Source: Saxidomus purpurata (lineage: Eukaryota > Mollusca > Bivalvia > Venerida > Veneridae). From it: DNA of 64,000 bases. Each line of letters starts with the position of its first letter. Position 1 is the first letter of the stretch. The stretch is taken from positions 24,540,498 through 24,604,497 of the forward strand of contig JAFMSR010000018.1 of assembly GCA_022818135.1 (NCBI GenBank), read 5' to 3'. The position numbers and the translations under genes are program-made. Positions 36,010 to 46,500 of the stretch are shown here, piece by piece. The notes under the pieces were generated by a model, which worked only from the letters and a program-made list of their open reading frames with translations, ran no database searches and was not told where the DNA came from.

Positions 36010-36420
36010 AATATAACGGATTAGACTGGTAATGTGTAACACGTGGTACTGGAGCGACGAAAAATTGATACCCCTCAAAATATATTTTTTGTGAAAATTA
36101 AAAAAAAAACAATTTTTTAATAAGAATAAAAAAGAATTGAAAAGCAAAATTTTTTAGTAACAGTGACCTTGACCCCTAAAATTTTTTTTGGCTGAAAATT
36201 TAAAACTCGAAAAAGAAATTTGAAAAAAAAATCTGTTTTTAGTAACAGTAACCTTGACATGCTCCACATCAAGTTTCAAGATCCTAGGCCCAAGCGTTCT
36301 TGAGTTATCATCAGGAAACCAGTTGGTGGAGGGACGCACATACAGACCAACGGACATACCGACCGACCGACATCTGCAAACCAATATACCCCTCTTCTTT
36401 GAAGGGGGCATAATAACATA
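36010..36420 (-). repeat. Dispersed repeat ending TTCTTTGAAGGGGGCATAAT
   Basis: Holds AGTAACAGTGACCTTGACC blocks at 36157 and 36240, a CCGACCGACCGACATC run, and TTTGAAGGGGGCATAAT. Shares the minisatellite motif with 5470-7270 and 9880-10600. Confidence 0.5.
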
Positions 36421-37547
36421 TTTTAGAACATAAAATATTATGATATTATAGTCATATAAAAAGGTTACAGTCTAAATTCCTGTAAAGTATATCAGATACC
36501 TTGTGCACCGGCTTGGATTCAAACCAGGGACCATCCATAACTTTTGCTTATTTAGAATATCAATACTTATGATGTTTTAGTACCTGTACTGTATTTAGTT
36601 CTATTCATTTCTGCCCACACTTCTTATGAAATTTGCCAAAAGGACCACATAATGTGCTAGTATTTACGTTATCATTTTGATTAAAGTTTGGGTTGACTTG
36701 TGCTCTTAAATTGATGCATAATTGTGAATTTCCGTAATATAAGGAATCTTGGGCTTAATTTTCCCTTGAAAAGAATAAGATTCATTTTCGACAAAAATAC
36801 TTTCTGTTGACTTTCAGGAATGTTCTTTTTCCCATTAAACAAGATGCATGTAGCATAATAATAGAATTCGATAATGATTGTTATCAGTGCATAACGGTTC
36901 AAATTTTCACATTGCATAAACCGGACACACAGACCAAGAAAGAAATATCATTGCATGGTATTGCAAAATGACATTATCATAAAAAATTATGAAATCTAAA
37001 TTTGAAAAATATTTAAACACAGCTTTCAATTTGTCAAGAAAACTAATGGCACCACAGCAAAGTCAATATATTAAGATGGACATTTTACCAGACAAGATGT
37101 AACAGTGCCAATCTGGTATTATCACATGATGAAAAATTTATAGCATTCATGAGTATAAACATTATGAAATGAGAATTCTTTAATTGTAAATCTATGTGAA
37201 ATGAATCTTGTGCATCAGTTTTAAATCAGTGAAGTGGGTACTTTATTAAATTAAGTCATTGAAAGTACTACCCAGTTTACAATATCACATTGTACAAACA
37301 AATAACAATGTCATGTTAAAAATCAGATTGTAATTTCTGCTTCAAAACTGTTCCATAGCTAACTACATGCTTAGTGATATGCTCACAAACATCTTTAATA
37401 AATATGTTAATTAATAAAAAGCTGTTTAAAAATGAATATCTGTTGAATAGTTTAGGCCATTTTAGAAAGAATAATTTATGATAAATCTAACTTAAATCAA
37501 TTTTTCGGAGCTGATTATGGTAATTTTATACTTTTTCATTCTCAAAA
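36420..37547. other. No gene seen
   Basis: AT-rich, non-repetitive as far as I can see, up to the Tc1-type element. Confidence 0.5.
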
Positions 37548-37549
37548 TA

Positions 37550-39127
37550 TACTTGGCAAAAATAGAAACGTCCCTCCATATTTCAGGAAAGATTTATCGA
37601 AAACCAAAAGGGTTACTTTTATGAATCAAAATAGAAAAACAAGTTCATTCATTTCTGTATCAAAACTAATTAATTGCATCTGGCTATCTTGTTAACTTTT
37701 CGAGAGATAACCGGTCAAGAGAGGTAGGGGTCAAAATCAAAAATCACAAAAACTCAGAAAGGTGTTATTGAATGTTTAGAGATGGAATTTCAGTAAGAAA
37801 TGTGGCACATCCAGTAAATCCCGTTAGTACCGAGTGTGGCCACCATTTGCATGAATGCATGCAATGATCCTACGCCGCATCGACGTAACGTAACACAATA
37901 CCAGTGCCTTGGGCAAATTCCTCCATTCCTGTTGTAACGCCCGTGTAAGATCGCGAACATTGTCAATCTGATGGTTAGCTCGTGCTTTGCGGCCCAGCTG
38001 ATCCCATATGTGCTCAATGGGGTTGAGATCCGGGGAAACCACGGGCCATAGCATGACGTTGACATTGTTTTGCTGCAAGAATTGAGTGGTGACCCTGACT
38101 ACAAGTGGGCGGGCATTGTCCTGCATCAATGTTTCACCAGGACCATGCTGACGAATAAATGGTAAGGCATATGCATTTAGCACGTCTGCAACATAACGCT
38201 GTGCATTAATGTTGCCCTGTACAACAACCAAATCTGTCTTCCGGTTTACCATGATCCCACCCCAGACCATTACGCTCCCTCCCCCAAACCTGTTCTTCTC
38301 AACAATGCAACAATCAGCGAATCTTTCATTTATATGCCTGTATACCCGTAATCTTCCGTCAGCATGACTAACTGTGAACCAAGATTCATCGGTGAACAAA
38401 ACTCGGTTCCAGTCAGCCCTTCTCCAGTTCAGATGACGTCGGGCCCATAACAGCCTGGCAGCACGGTGACGTTGGGTCATTATCTGACCAGTGTACGGGC
38501 AGCGGCCCTGGTTGGTTGGGCGTTACGACGCAACCGGTTGCGAATGGTCTGCTCTGAGACACCGTATTGCCTAGCAGTGACTGTGGCTGCCAATTGACGT
38601 TGACGTAAGTGCGTCAACGTAATGAAACGATCGGCTCTAGCCGTCGTTACACGTGGACTACCAGGTCGCTGCCAGTCGTGAACAGCCCCAGTCTGCTGGT
38701 ACCGGGCTGCAAGACGATCAATCGTCTTCCGACAGCGCCCGAACCAACGCGCAACTACCCTGGTGGACATCCCACCTGCAAGCATCCCAATTGCCTGATT
38801 TCGCTCGTTTTCGGAAAGCCATGGCATATCAAAAACAGTGAAAAATTAAAGAAAAAATTTAATTTTCAGAATAGCCCCTATCGCATGAATGGTACGACAT
38901 GAACTGAATCAACATATGGATGACATGTATAGCGTGCACGTGCAAAACGTGCAAATGACCGTTTCGGTTACTGGCTGATATGTAAACCGTGGGTATCGGG
39001 TAAACTGTACACAATCGTATTCTGAACATCGCCAGGGTTTAAAATACATGTACATTGAACATGTAGCAACTACACAGACAAAGCTTCACCGGCTATAAAA
39101 CAGGGACGTTTCTAGTTTTGCTGAGTA
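37550..39127 (-). mobile_element. Tc1/mariner-type transposon, defective
   Basis: Inverted ends of about 30 bp: left TACTTGGCAAAAATAGAAAC then GTCCCT; right, reverse-complemented, TACTCAGCAAAACTAGAAAC then GTCCCT. TA lies outside each end (37548-37549, 39128-39129). The transposase is on the minus strand (38827-37824) and is split by a frameshift. Confidence 0.85.
37824..38827 (-). pseudogene. Tc1-like transposase, one frameshift
   Basis: Cut-and-paste transposase of the Tc1/mariner superfamily. The first frame (38827-38480, 115 codons) is the paired-like DNA-binding part: NERNQAIGMLAGG, RCRKTIDRLAARY, and a second HTH with YGVSEQTIRNRL. The second frame (38480-37824) is the catalytic domain: LFTDESWF (first Asp), LMQDNARP (second Asp), SPDLNPIEHIWDQL (Glu). 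The two overlap at TAATG by one base, so one indel separates them. In the family the block after QDNARP is usually HTA; here it is LVV. ATG at 38827 starts MPWLSENERN. High local GC compared with the AT-rich surroundings fits a foreign origin. Confidence 0.9.
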
Positions 39128-39605
39128 TACTTTTGAAATCAAAGTTTTTATTTTTTTGAATGATATCCAACTTGACTTAGCACAAGTTTGTTTTTATACC
39201 ACTTCTTTCACAGTTTGAATCAAAGGATTGAAAGTACTAGTGGATCAATTGTCTCTGAACAACACAGTCTGCACACATACATGTGTAAATATCAGGACAA
39301 CACAGACTGTACACATACATGTGTAAATATCAGGACAACCCTTACACAAGTAAAGTTATAAACTGGAGACACAACTGTCCGCAAATTTTGACCTTTAACC
39401 ATTTGTATTAACTTTACTTTTGAGATAGGAACCCATATGCTTACCTTTTGCATTCAGTGACTTTGCTCAACTACCCTATCAAGTATCATAGCTGTGAATG
39501 GTAACTGAGAAGTGGATTTTGACAAAACTGAACTGAAAGTTCATAGTTTGAACAACTTTTAATGTCATTCAAAAGTTATGGGATATGCCCATAGGGTTGA
39601 TTGTA

Positions 39606-39847
39606 TTGTGCCAATTGATTGATTCGGATTTAACGTCGCACTCAACAGCTAAGGTCATATGGCAACTTCAAGCTTTCATGGAGGAGGAAGACACTGGGTG
39701 CTAATTCTGGCATTATTTCAGTCATGAGCGGGCACCTGGCTAGAACCTAGATAGCTTCCAGACATAAAAGAATTTGACCCAAGTAGGGCACAAACCTACA
39801 GCAGTGAGGGACAAGTGATCATCAGTCAGTGACCTTAACCACTCGGC
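39606..39847 (-). mobile_element. tRNA-headed SINE, minus strand
   Basis: From 39847 the minus strand reads GGCCGAGTGGTTAAGGTCAC (A-box TGGCCGAGTGG), then a worn B-box (GGTTTGTGCCC). The body has GCCAGGTGCCCGC and ends in GTTGAGTGCGACGTTAAATC. The head resembles Leu/Ser tRNA. The paralogous copy is at 58935-59185. Confidence 0.6.
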
Positions 39848-40679
39848 CACAGAAAAACAAAAGTGATAAGTACAATGCCTAGTTGTGCATGGTCCAGGTT
39901 TCGGGTCTCTAGGTCAAAGGTCAAGGTCACAGGGGCTCGGTATGGTAAATCTTGTGGACGCTAAATCTCCAAAACCCCAGGTTAGAATTTCATGATACTT
40001 CACACAAGTGATAAGTACAATGCCTAGTTGTGCATGGTCAAGTTTTCCGGTTTCTAGGTCAAAGGTCAAGTTCACAGGGGCTTGAGATGGTAAAATCTTG
40101 TGGACGCTAAATCTTCAAAACCCCTGGTCAGAATTTAATGATACTTCATAGAAGTGATAAGTACAATAACTAGTTGTGCATGGTCCATGCTTCGGGTCAC
40201 TAGATCAAAGGTCACAGGGGCTTGAGATAGTAAAATCTTGTGGACGCTAAATGTCCAAAACCCTGGTCAGAATTTGATGATACTTCACACAAGTGATAAG
40301 TACAATGCTTAGTTGTGCATGGTCCAGGTTTCGGGTCTCTAGGTCAAAGGTCAAGGTCACAGGGACTCGAGATGGTAAAATCTTGTGGACGCTAAATCTT
40401 CAAAACCCCTGGTCAAAATTTAATGATACTTCATAGAAGTGATAAGTACAATAACTAGTTGTGCATGGTCCATGCTTTGGGTCACTAGATCAAAGGTCAC
40501 AGGGGCTTGAGATAGTAAAATCTTGTGTGCTTTTAATCTCCAAACCCGCTGGTAAAAATTTAATTATATTTCACAGATGTGCAGGTCCAATAATTAAAGC
40601 ATCAAATACTACATAAATTTTAAATACTGTGTCAGTGGGATGTTCGGGGGGTATTCATCACCTTCAGTGATAGTTCTAG
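39846..40679 (+). mobile_element. Helitron-like element with a different, ~145-bp core
   Basis: Five tandem units carry AAGTGATAAGTACAATGCC (about 39860, 40006, 40152, 40292 and 40437), with GGTCAAAGGTCAAGGTCACAG inside. The core is unrelated to the 146-bp core at 19183, but the 3' end is the same type: TCATCACCTTCAGTGATAG hairpin, then TTCTAG at 40674-40679, then T. The paralogous stretch near 59190-59200 lacks the insertion. Confidence 0.65.
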
Positions 40680-40721
40680 TTTAGAATTTTGACAACAGAT
40701 GCCAAGCAATTGTCTGAAGTT

Positions 40722-40926
40722 TAATAATAATAATAATAATAATATTCTTTATTTAATGAAGGTGACTCAAATAGGTTGTGACCTATCTTCCTCGAGGCCT
40801 TCAAACACAATAACAACATTCATACAAATGAACAGGCATTCACACAAACATACATCAGACAATGATTAAATGAAATAGAATAAAATAAAAACTGTCTGTC
40901 TAAGCTTAACCAGATTTAAGACGACA
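40722..40926 (-). mobile_element. Possible 5'-truncated LINE 3' end with (TTA)n tail
   Basis: The minus strand reads CCTCGAGGAAGATAGGTCAC, AACCTATTTGAGTCACC and TTCATTAAATAAAGAATA, then (TTA)7. A short 3' end with a microsatellite tail is typical of L2/CR1-like LINEs. No coding remains. The stretch is absent from the paralogous region near 59220. Confidence 0.4.
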
Positions 40927-41084
40927 GTGCCGATTGACGTCAAGAAGGTTATGACAATGGCTCTTCTGTTTTTCATAGAAAAGCTAAAAATGGATGAATC
41001 AATCTTTTGTTATAAATTGATTCAGTATATACCTATTGTAGAACAAGTACTTGCAGCTTACATTAACTATCCCGGTGAGTGCTT

Positions 41085-41220
41085 CCAAAATACTGCGAAT
41101 TGCAATATACCGGGTCTGTTGCGCACCCCTAGTCATTACCAGCCTCTCTACCATGCTGTTTTAAATTTTCATAACTTGTCTAAAACAACAACTGAATGTT
41201 TTAATAGCAGGCTATTTTTC
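41085..41220 (+). CDS. Short frame shared by both duplication copies
   Basis: About 45 codons open in both copies (second copy 59988-60125), reading NCNIPGLLRT, SHYQPLYHAVLNFHN and SKTTTECFNSRLF. Of seven single-base differences I count four that leave the residue unchanged. The N-terminal sides differ between copies. No family recognised. It may be a worn exon or mere chance. Confidence 0.25.
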
Positions 41221-41833
41221 ATACTTAACATGTATTAGACTCTAGTAGTATTTCATAATAATAATAATGATGATGATGCATGTATGAATGTACCTGCCAA
41301 GATTTAATGTAGCAAAAGAATCATGGTAAAGTTTGAAAGTTTTAGTTACAATAAAATACAATACAATACAATAAATCCTATTTGTATTTAGAGTTAATAT
41401 CTGTTCTTTGTAAATAACAGCATGATCCAGAGAAGTGAATTTGATTTTCCCATTTCTGTCTACATTTAAAATCGTATTTAGGACATGTAGATCTATGTGA
41501 TTTCTTACAGTTATTCTTACCCAAGTACAACTTCGGTTAAATGCGTACATTTTCGTACCATTTTCGAACCATGCATTTACATAAAATACAACAATTACAA
41601 CGTGTTTAAAGCATAAAAATATGTTGTAATATTTCAAAAAGACATCTACAAGTGCCTCTGTAAAGTTAATTTGCTGATAAGTTTCAGTTTTATACCTAAA
41701 CGCGTAAACGGGTATTTTGGACTAGTGTTTCAGGTGCTCTTTAAAGACAACTAGTCAGGCCGAACACTTTTGATGATAGAGGCTTGGGAAGTTACAAAAA
41801 AATCGTTTTTATGATGAATTCCGAGTTTTGTAA

Positions 41834-42790
41834 TTATACCCCCGAAACGAAGTTTAGGCGGGTATATAGGAGTCACCCGGTGGTTGGTCGGTCAGGCGGT
41901 CTGTTGCACTTTCCTGTCCGGAGCATAACTTGAAAACTACCTGTTGGAATTCAATACAGCTTCATACAATGGTCAAGTACATTGAGCTGAAGTGCAGTGC
42001 ACAGGGACCATAACTCTATCTTGACTCATTACAGAGAAATAGCCCTTTGTTACTTTTCCTTGTCGGAGCATAACTTGAAAACTACTGGTTGGAATTCAAT
42101 ACAACTTCATACAATGGTCAAGTACATTGAGAGGAAGTGCAGTGCACAGGAATCATAACTCTATCTTGACTCAATAAGAGTTATTGCCATTTGTTACTTT
42201 TCCTTGTCCAGAGACTTACTTGAAAACTACTGGTTAGAATTCATACAACTTCATACAATGGTCAAGTACATTGAGAGAAAGTGCAGTGCACAGGAACCAT
42301 AACTCTATCTTGACTAATTACAGAGTTATTGCCCTTTGTTGCTTTTCCTTGTCCGGAGCATAACTTGAAAACTACTGGTTGGAATTCAATACAACTTCAT
42401 ACAATGGTCAAGTACATTGAGAGGAAGTGCAGTGCATACGAACCATAACTCTATCTTGACTCAATAAGAGTTATTGCCCTTTGTTACTTTTCCTTGTCCA
42501 GAGCATAACTTGAAAACTACTGGTTGGAATTCAATACAACTTCATACAATGGTCAAGCACAATGAGAGGGAGTGCAGTGCACAAGAATCATAACTCCATC
42601 TTGACGAATTACAATTACAGAGTTATTACCCTTTAATATTTTTCCTTGTCCGGAGACTAACTTGAAAACTACTGGTTCCAACTCATTACAACAATATACA
42701 ATGGTCAAGTACATTGTGAGGAAGTGCAGTGCACAGGAACCATAACTCTATCTTGACTAATTACAGAGCTATTGCCCTAGCCGGTAATAT
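41834..42790 (+). mobile_element. Helitron-like element, 146-bp core, 3' end missing
   Basis: Starts ATACCCCCGAAACGAAG, then TAGGAGTCACCCGG at 41867, then about six core units with TTGAAAACTACTGGTTGG. It runs into the next element near 42830 without its own hairpin end. The second copy of the segmental duplication (60791) lacks it, so it marks either an insertion or the edge of the duplication. Confidence 0.6.
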
Positions 42791-42832
42791 ACACTTGGCA
42801 TATCCTGTCATTGTACCCTACACTTAACGTTA

Positions 42833-43262
42833 TAGGAGTCACCTGGTAGGGTGGTCGGTCGGGCGGTCCGTTGCATTTTCTTTGTACGGAGCATAACTTG
42901 AAAACTACTAGTTGGAATTCAATACAACTTCATACAATGATCAAGCACATTGAGAGGAAGTGCAGTGCACAAGAACCATAACTCTTTCTTGAGTAACTAC
43001 AGAATTATTGCCCTTTGTTACTTTTCCTGTCCGGAGACTAACTTGAAAACTACTGGTTGGAATTCAATACAACTTCATACAATGGTCCAGCACAATGAGA
43101 AGAAGTCAGTGTATAACAACCATAACTTTATCTTACAGAGTTATTGCCAAGAACAATATCTCTATTTTAGTTTTTTTTTGCAAGGTATTCTGTTACTACG
43201 AACTTCCTCAGTTTATAAAGCAGTCTTTCAGGGGTATTTATCACATTTAGTGATAGGTCTAG
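42833..43262 (+). mobile_element. Short Helitron-like element with 146-bp units
   Basis: Same ends as the 19183 element: TAGGAGTCACCTGG at the start, hairpin TATCACATTTAGTGATA, then GGTCTAG at 43256-43262. About two core units. Flanks are TTA on the left and TTAC on the right, again consistent with an A|T insertion without TSD. Confidence 0.65.
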
Positions 43263-43489
43263 TTACAGTTGACGTACTGTAACCATCTTTTGTTTGTAGT
43301 AAGTATTTAAGAAGATCTTTAATGGGGTTGAGTTTAGGGGCTCCTTGGGTCAAGGCCAAGGTCACTGTAACTAAAAATTGAAAAACTGTAATATATTCAA
43401 TATCTTCAGTTACAACTGACATAATGTAACTAAATTATTATTTTGGTAATACATATAAATAAAGACTAATTATCCTCCCGTCTTGGCGG

Positions 43490-44340
43490 AGGGGATATAG
43501 TAATGGGCTCTGTCCGTCCGTCTGTCTGTCACTTTTGTCCGGAGCATAACTCCAAAAGAACTGAAGGGAATTACTTGAAACTTTACACACAGACAGATGA
43601 CATTGAGAGGTAGTGCAGTGCCCAAGAACCATAACTATACCTTGCCTAATTTTTGAATTACTCCCCTTTGTTACATTTTCTTGATTTTTCTTGTCTGGTG
43701 CATAACTCCAAAAGTAATGAAAGGAATTACTTGAAACTTAAAACAGTGATAGAGTACAATGTGGGGAAGTGCAGTGCCCAAGAACCAGAACTCTATCTTT
43801 GCTTATTTTTGAATTTCTCCCCTTTGTTACATTTTCTTGATTTTTCTTGTCAAGTGCATAACTCCAGAAGTACTGAAGGGAATTACTTGAAACTTAATAC
43901 AGTGATAGAGTACAATGAGGGTAAGTGCAATGCCCAAGAACCATAACTCTATCTTTCCTAATTTTTAGCTCACTAGAAAGGTTGTTTCTATGATTTCTAG
44001 CTCAAGTTCGAATATGGGTCATCTTGGGTCAAAAACTAGGTCACACAGCCCAAATATGGAAATACCTGGGTAACACTCTAGAGGTAACATTTTCAGCCCA
44101 AATATCCTGGAAATTTGTGAGAAAGGTTGTTTTGATGATTTCTAGCAACTTTGTTAAAAGCAGTTGTACTCGGGTGAGCGATAAAGGGCCATCATGGCCC
44201 TCTTGTTTAATTACTCCCCTTTGTTGCATTTTCTTGATTTTTCTTGTCCAGAGCATAACTCCAAAAGTACTGAAGGGAATTACTTGATACTTAATACAAG
44301 TACATGCCCAAGAACCATAACTCTACCGTGTCTAATTATT
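43490..44340 (+). repeat. Tandem repeat of ~165-180 bp (CATAACTCCAAAAG units)
   Basis: Three to four diverged units, each with GCATAACTCCAAAAGTACTG, GGAATTACTTGAAACTTA, GTGCAGTGCCCAAGAACC and ATTACTCCCCTTTGTTAC. They begin after a GTCCGTCCGTCTGTCTG run at 43513. A 240-bp piece of another repeat family (43969-44208) is inserted in the last unit. Related in layout to the 146-bp core (GGAGCATAACTTGAAAACTA) but clearly diverged. Confidence 0.7.
43969..44208 (+). mobile_element. Fragment of the TTAGCTCACC/CTCTTGTT family
   Basis: Carries one and a half of the ~155-bp units seen at 46650-48090, then the family's 3' end: GGGTGAGCGATAAAGGGCC, ATCATGGCCCTCTTGTT. It interrupts a unit of the surrounding array, so it arrived later. 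Confidence 0.6.
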
Positions 44341-45028
44341 TACTCCGCCAAATACTAATATTTTATTAAATTAGAAACTAATCCATATCCATTCCTCTCA
44401 CCTCAAATTTCTTTGTCATAGAAAGAGCACTTGGCGGGGGCATGGCCATGTCAAACATGGCTCTTGTTGGGATTGTGTTTGGGGCTTGTGGAGTCAAGGT
44501 GAAGGATTTTTTTCTAAAAATAGAAAAATGGGAAAAATTCAATGTCTTTAGTTGCAATTGAATTATTGTGACCAAACTTATTGTCTAGTAGTTATTAACG
44601 AAAACCTTAATGGGATTGTGTTTTGGGGTCAAAGACACTATTACTTAAAAAATGGTAATAAATAAACCGTAAAATCAGACGAGCCTCCGGCACCCGCAGG
44701 CGGTGCTATTGTTTCTATATTTATTGATGTAACACTAAGAACTTTATACACAATCAAAACTTGGTTCGCATAACTTTTGTTTGATCTCAAACTCATATGT
44801 AGTGACCGGTACAGATCACTGATCTGTTGGATTGACCCAATCACTACAGAGTTACCATTTTAACTGTTACTAAATTCTGTCCAAACTGGTCACAGTAGAG
44901 TTATTGCCCCATGCTTTTTAAAATAATTGTTTTGAGTATAATTACATGTACTTCATTGTCGGGGATATGGCTTTCTGTGACTGTGTCTTATTAGCATGTA
45001 ATTTATTATACTGTGCTTTTTATTTCAG

Positions 45029-45141
45029 TGACAGAGAAACTGTCAGAGAGTATGAATGTGATTGCAAATGAACCATCATTAGCTTTCTTCAGAATCCAAG
45101 AGCATGTTAGAAAATGTCTACCTCAGCTAGCAGAAACAAAG
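45029..45141 (+). CDS. BORCS8: BORCS8 (MEF2BNB) internal exon
   Basis: BORCS8 is a small subunit of the BORC complex, which recruits ARL8 and kinesin to lysosomes and so moves them along microtubules. The 113-bp exon sits between acceptor TTTTTATTTCAG and donor GTGTGG. It encodes VTEKLSESMNVIANEPSLAF, then FRIQEHVRKCLPQLAETK. From memory, the human protein has VTDKFTESVYVLANEPSVAL followed by YRLQEHVRRSLPELAQHK, a near residue-by-residue match. The exon enters in phase 1 (first base of the V codon comes from the previous exon) and leaves in phase 0. I could not find the short N-terminal exon or the next exon (beginning about ADMQRWEE) in the window, so introns are large or the exon is isolated. 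It lies directly beside degraded repeats. Confidence 0.75.
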
Positions 45142-45660
45142 GTGTGGATAGTATTGACGCATGTCTTCAGTAAACAGTTATTAAACAAATTAACATTGCA
45201 AGTGAAGGTTTAAGATTTGGCACCTTGTGCTCTTTTCTCTTTTTGCTTAGATTGTTTGTAGTCCTGGCAGACTATGGTATTTCTCCCCTGGTGAACTTGC
45301 CAAGACCCGATGCATACTGGTCCCTAACAAAATTTGTAAATGTATGTTTTGTTTTACCTGACTGCAGTACCCTGTCAATTTTGTCCAAAGATGGTGACTG
45401 TATAGCGAAACTGTGCAAAATGCCACTTTTGTGCTCTTTGGTTGAAAATTATGGCTAAAGTCAGTAAAATGCCAACATTCGTAGACTGACTATTTTTGTT
45501 ATGCTTTAAATTTATATCAGTCCCTCTCGCTCTGTGTGCTTATCTGAATTTTTTTTCTTATGCCATTGGTGGTCTATCTGTCTGTCCAACTTTTCTTTGA
45601 TGTTCAATTTAATCTTTCTTTACATAAAAAGTCTTTGACTGTTTTTCTGGGTTAATTTTG

Positions 45661-45735
45661 ACAGTGCAGATCATGATCAGACAGCAAAAAAATGAATAGC
45701 CAACAGTGCAGATCATGATCAGACAGCAAAATAAT
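45661..45735 (+). repeat. Two 43-bp CAGATCATGATCAGACAGC units
   Basis: Same unit as at 63049-63190 and 63830-64000. Each carries GATCATGATC, a 10-bp palindrome. Fused directly to a ~170-bp unit of the modular family at 45735. Confidence 0.7.
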
Positions 45736-45980
45736 GAGGCCTAGAGCTTAGATATTCAGCATGTGGCAATAATTGACTCTCTACCAAGATTGTTCAAATC
45801 CTGACCTCAGGGTCAAAATTAACCCTGCCTACGGGGGGGTCTTTTGATTTTACATAGGCTTATTAAGAGGATATCATGAGCCAAAGGTAAAAATTGATCC
45901 TTTCTGCTATTAATAACCTTTTTATTTTTGCCAATGGTAGACAGGTGAGCGATACAGGGCCATCATGGCCCTCTTGTTTG
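45735..45980 (+). mobile_element. Truncated modular element: one ~170-bp unit plus 3' end
   Basis: One core unit of the 56690-57790 type (GGCCTAGAGCTTAGATATTC, CTACCAAGATTGTTCAAAT), then AGGTGAGCGATACAGGGCC and ATCATGGCCCTCTTGTT. Its 5' part is replaced by two 43-bp CAGATCATGATCAGACAGC units (45661-45735). Confidence 0.6.
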
Positions 45981-46069
45981 AAGTTGCAATCCGTAAACTA
46001 TCAGTGATTTGATCTATTGATATAACATAATCATAGAGTTCTGTGATACCAATTTGCAAAGAAAATGTT

Positions 46070-46173
46070 GAAAGAAATACACAGAATTGATCAGCAAGTT
46101 TTCGAGAACTATTCCCACATTCAAACGCTTCTGTTACACGAACTTGTTCTTCTAATGAAAGCGCTTTACATTT
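46070..46173 (-). pseudogene. Tigger/pogo-type HTH fragment
   Basis: The minus strand reads KCKALSLEEQVRVTEAFECG then NSSRKLADQFCV. This is the N-terminal helix-turn-helix typical of Tigger/pogo transposases and CENP-B-like proteins (KR..L.LEEK..VI...E.G.S.R.LA..F.V). Beyond it the sequence no longer fits. Only about 32 residues are recognisable. Confidence 0.55.
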
Positions 46174-46500
46174 AGATTAAGACTTACTGGGGAAAAGACT
46201 GCCTTGTCATAGATTATACCTAATGATGTTTCAATAAACCTGAATATTTTTCGATCAAACTTACGCAAAATCACGGAAATTCATAAAAAATCTCATGCAT
46301 AAAAACGACATCGTTCAATCATTGCTCAAGGTCATCACTAAAATATCAAGCAAACCAAACAAACTCATCTAATTGATCTAATCCTTTGAAGTTTATGCAT
46401 TATTCACACATTTTCAATGAGCATAATCCACATTTAATCGGTTTCAATCAGCTGTTTAATGCTTCCATTTAATTGCCGTAATACTTGCACGCTGTATTTT

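Larger units (their letters stand above)
39221..41835 (+). repeat. Segmental duplication, copy 1
   Basis: Matches 58546-60795 in the same orientation and order: AATCAAAGGATTGAAAGTAC start, doubled ATACATGTGTAAATATCAGG, SINE, GCCAAGCAATTGTCTGAAGT, the CATTACCAGCCTCTCTACCA block, CATGTAGATCTATGTGATTT, ending CCGAGTTTTGTAATT. Copy 1 is longer through the 39846-40679 and 40722-40926 insertions. Confidence 0.85.

Noticed and set aside
36511..36545. B-box-like GGTTTGAATCC on the minus strand
   Set aside because: No A-box at the right distance and no cloverleaf.
38609..38902. Plus-strand frames at 38609-38902
   Set aside because: Antisense to the Tc1-type transposase.
43653..43946. 97-codon frame with an internal repeat
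   Set aside because: The repeat equals the satellite period; no conserved domain.
45225..45458. Next BORCS8 exon in the 77-codon frame downstream
   Set aside because: The translation does not resemble the expected ADMQRWEE...YACSAVKNL region.
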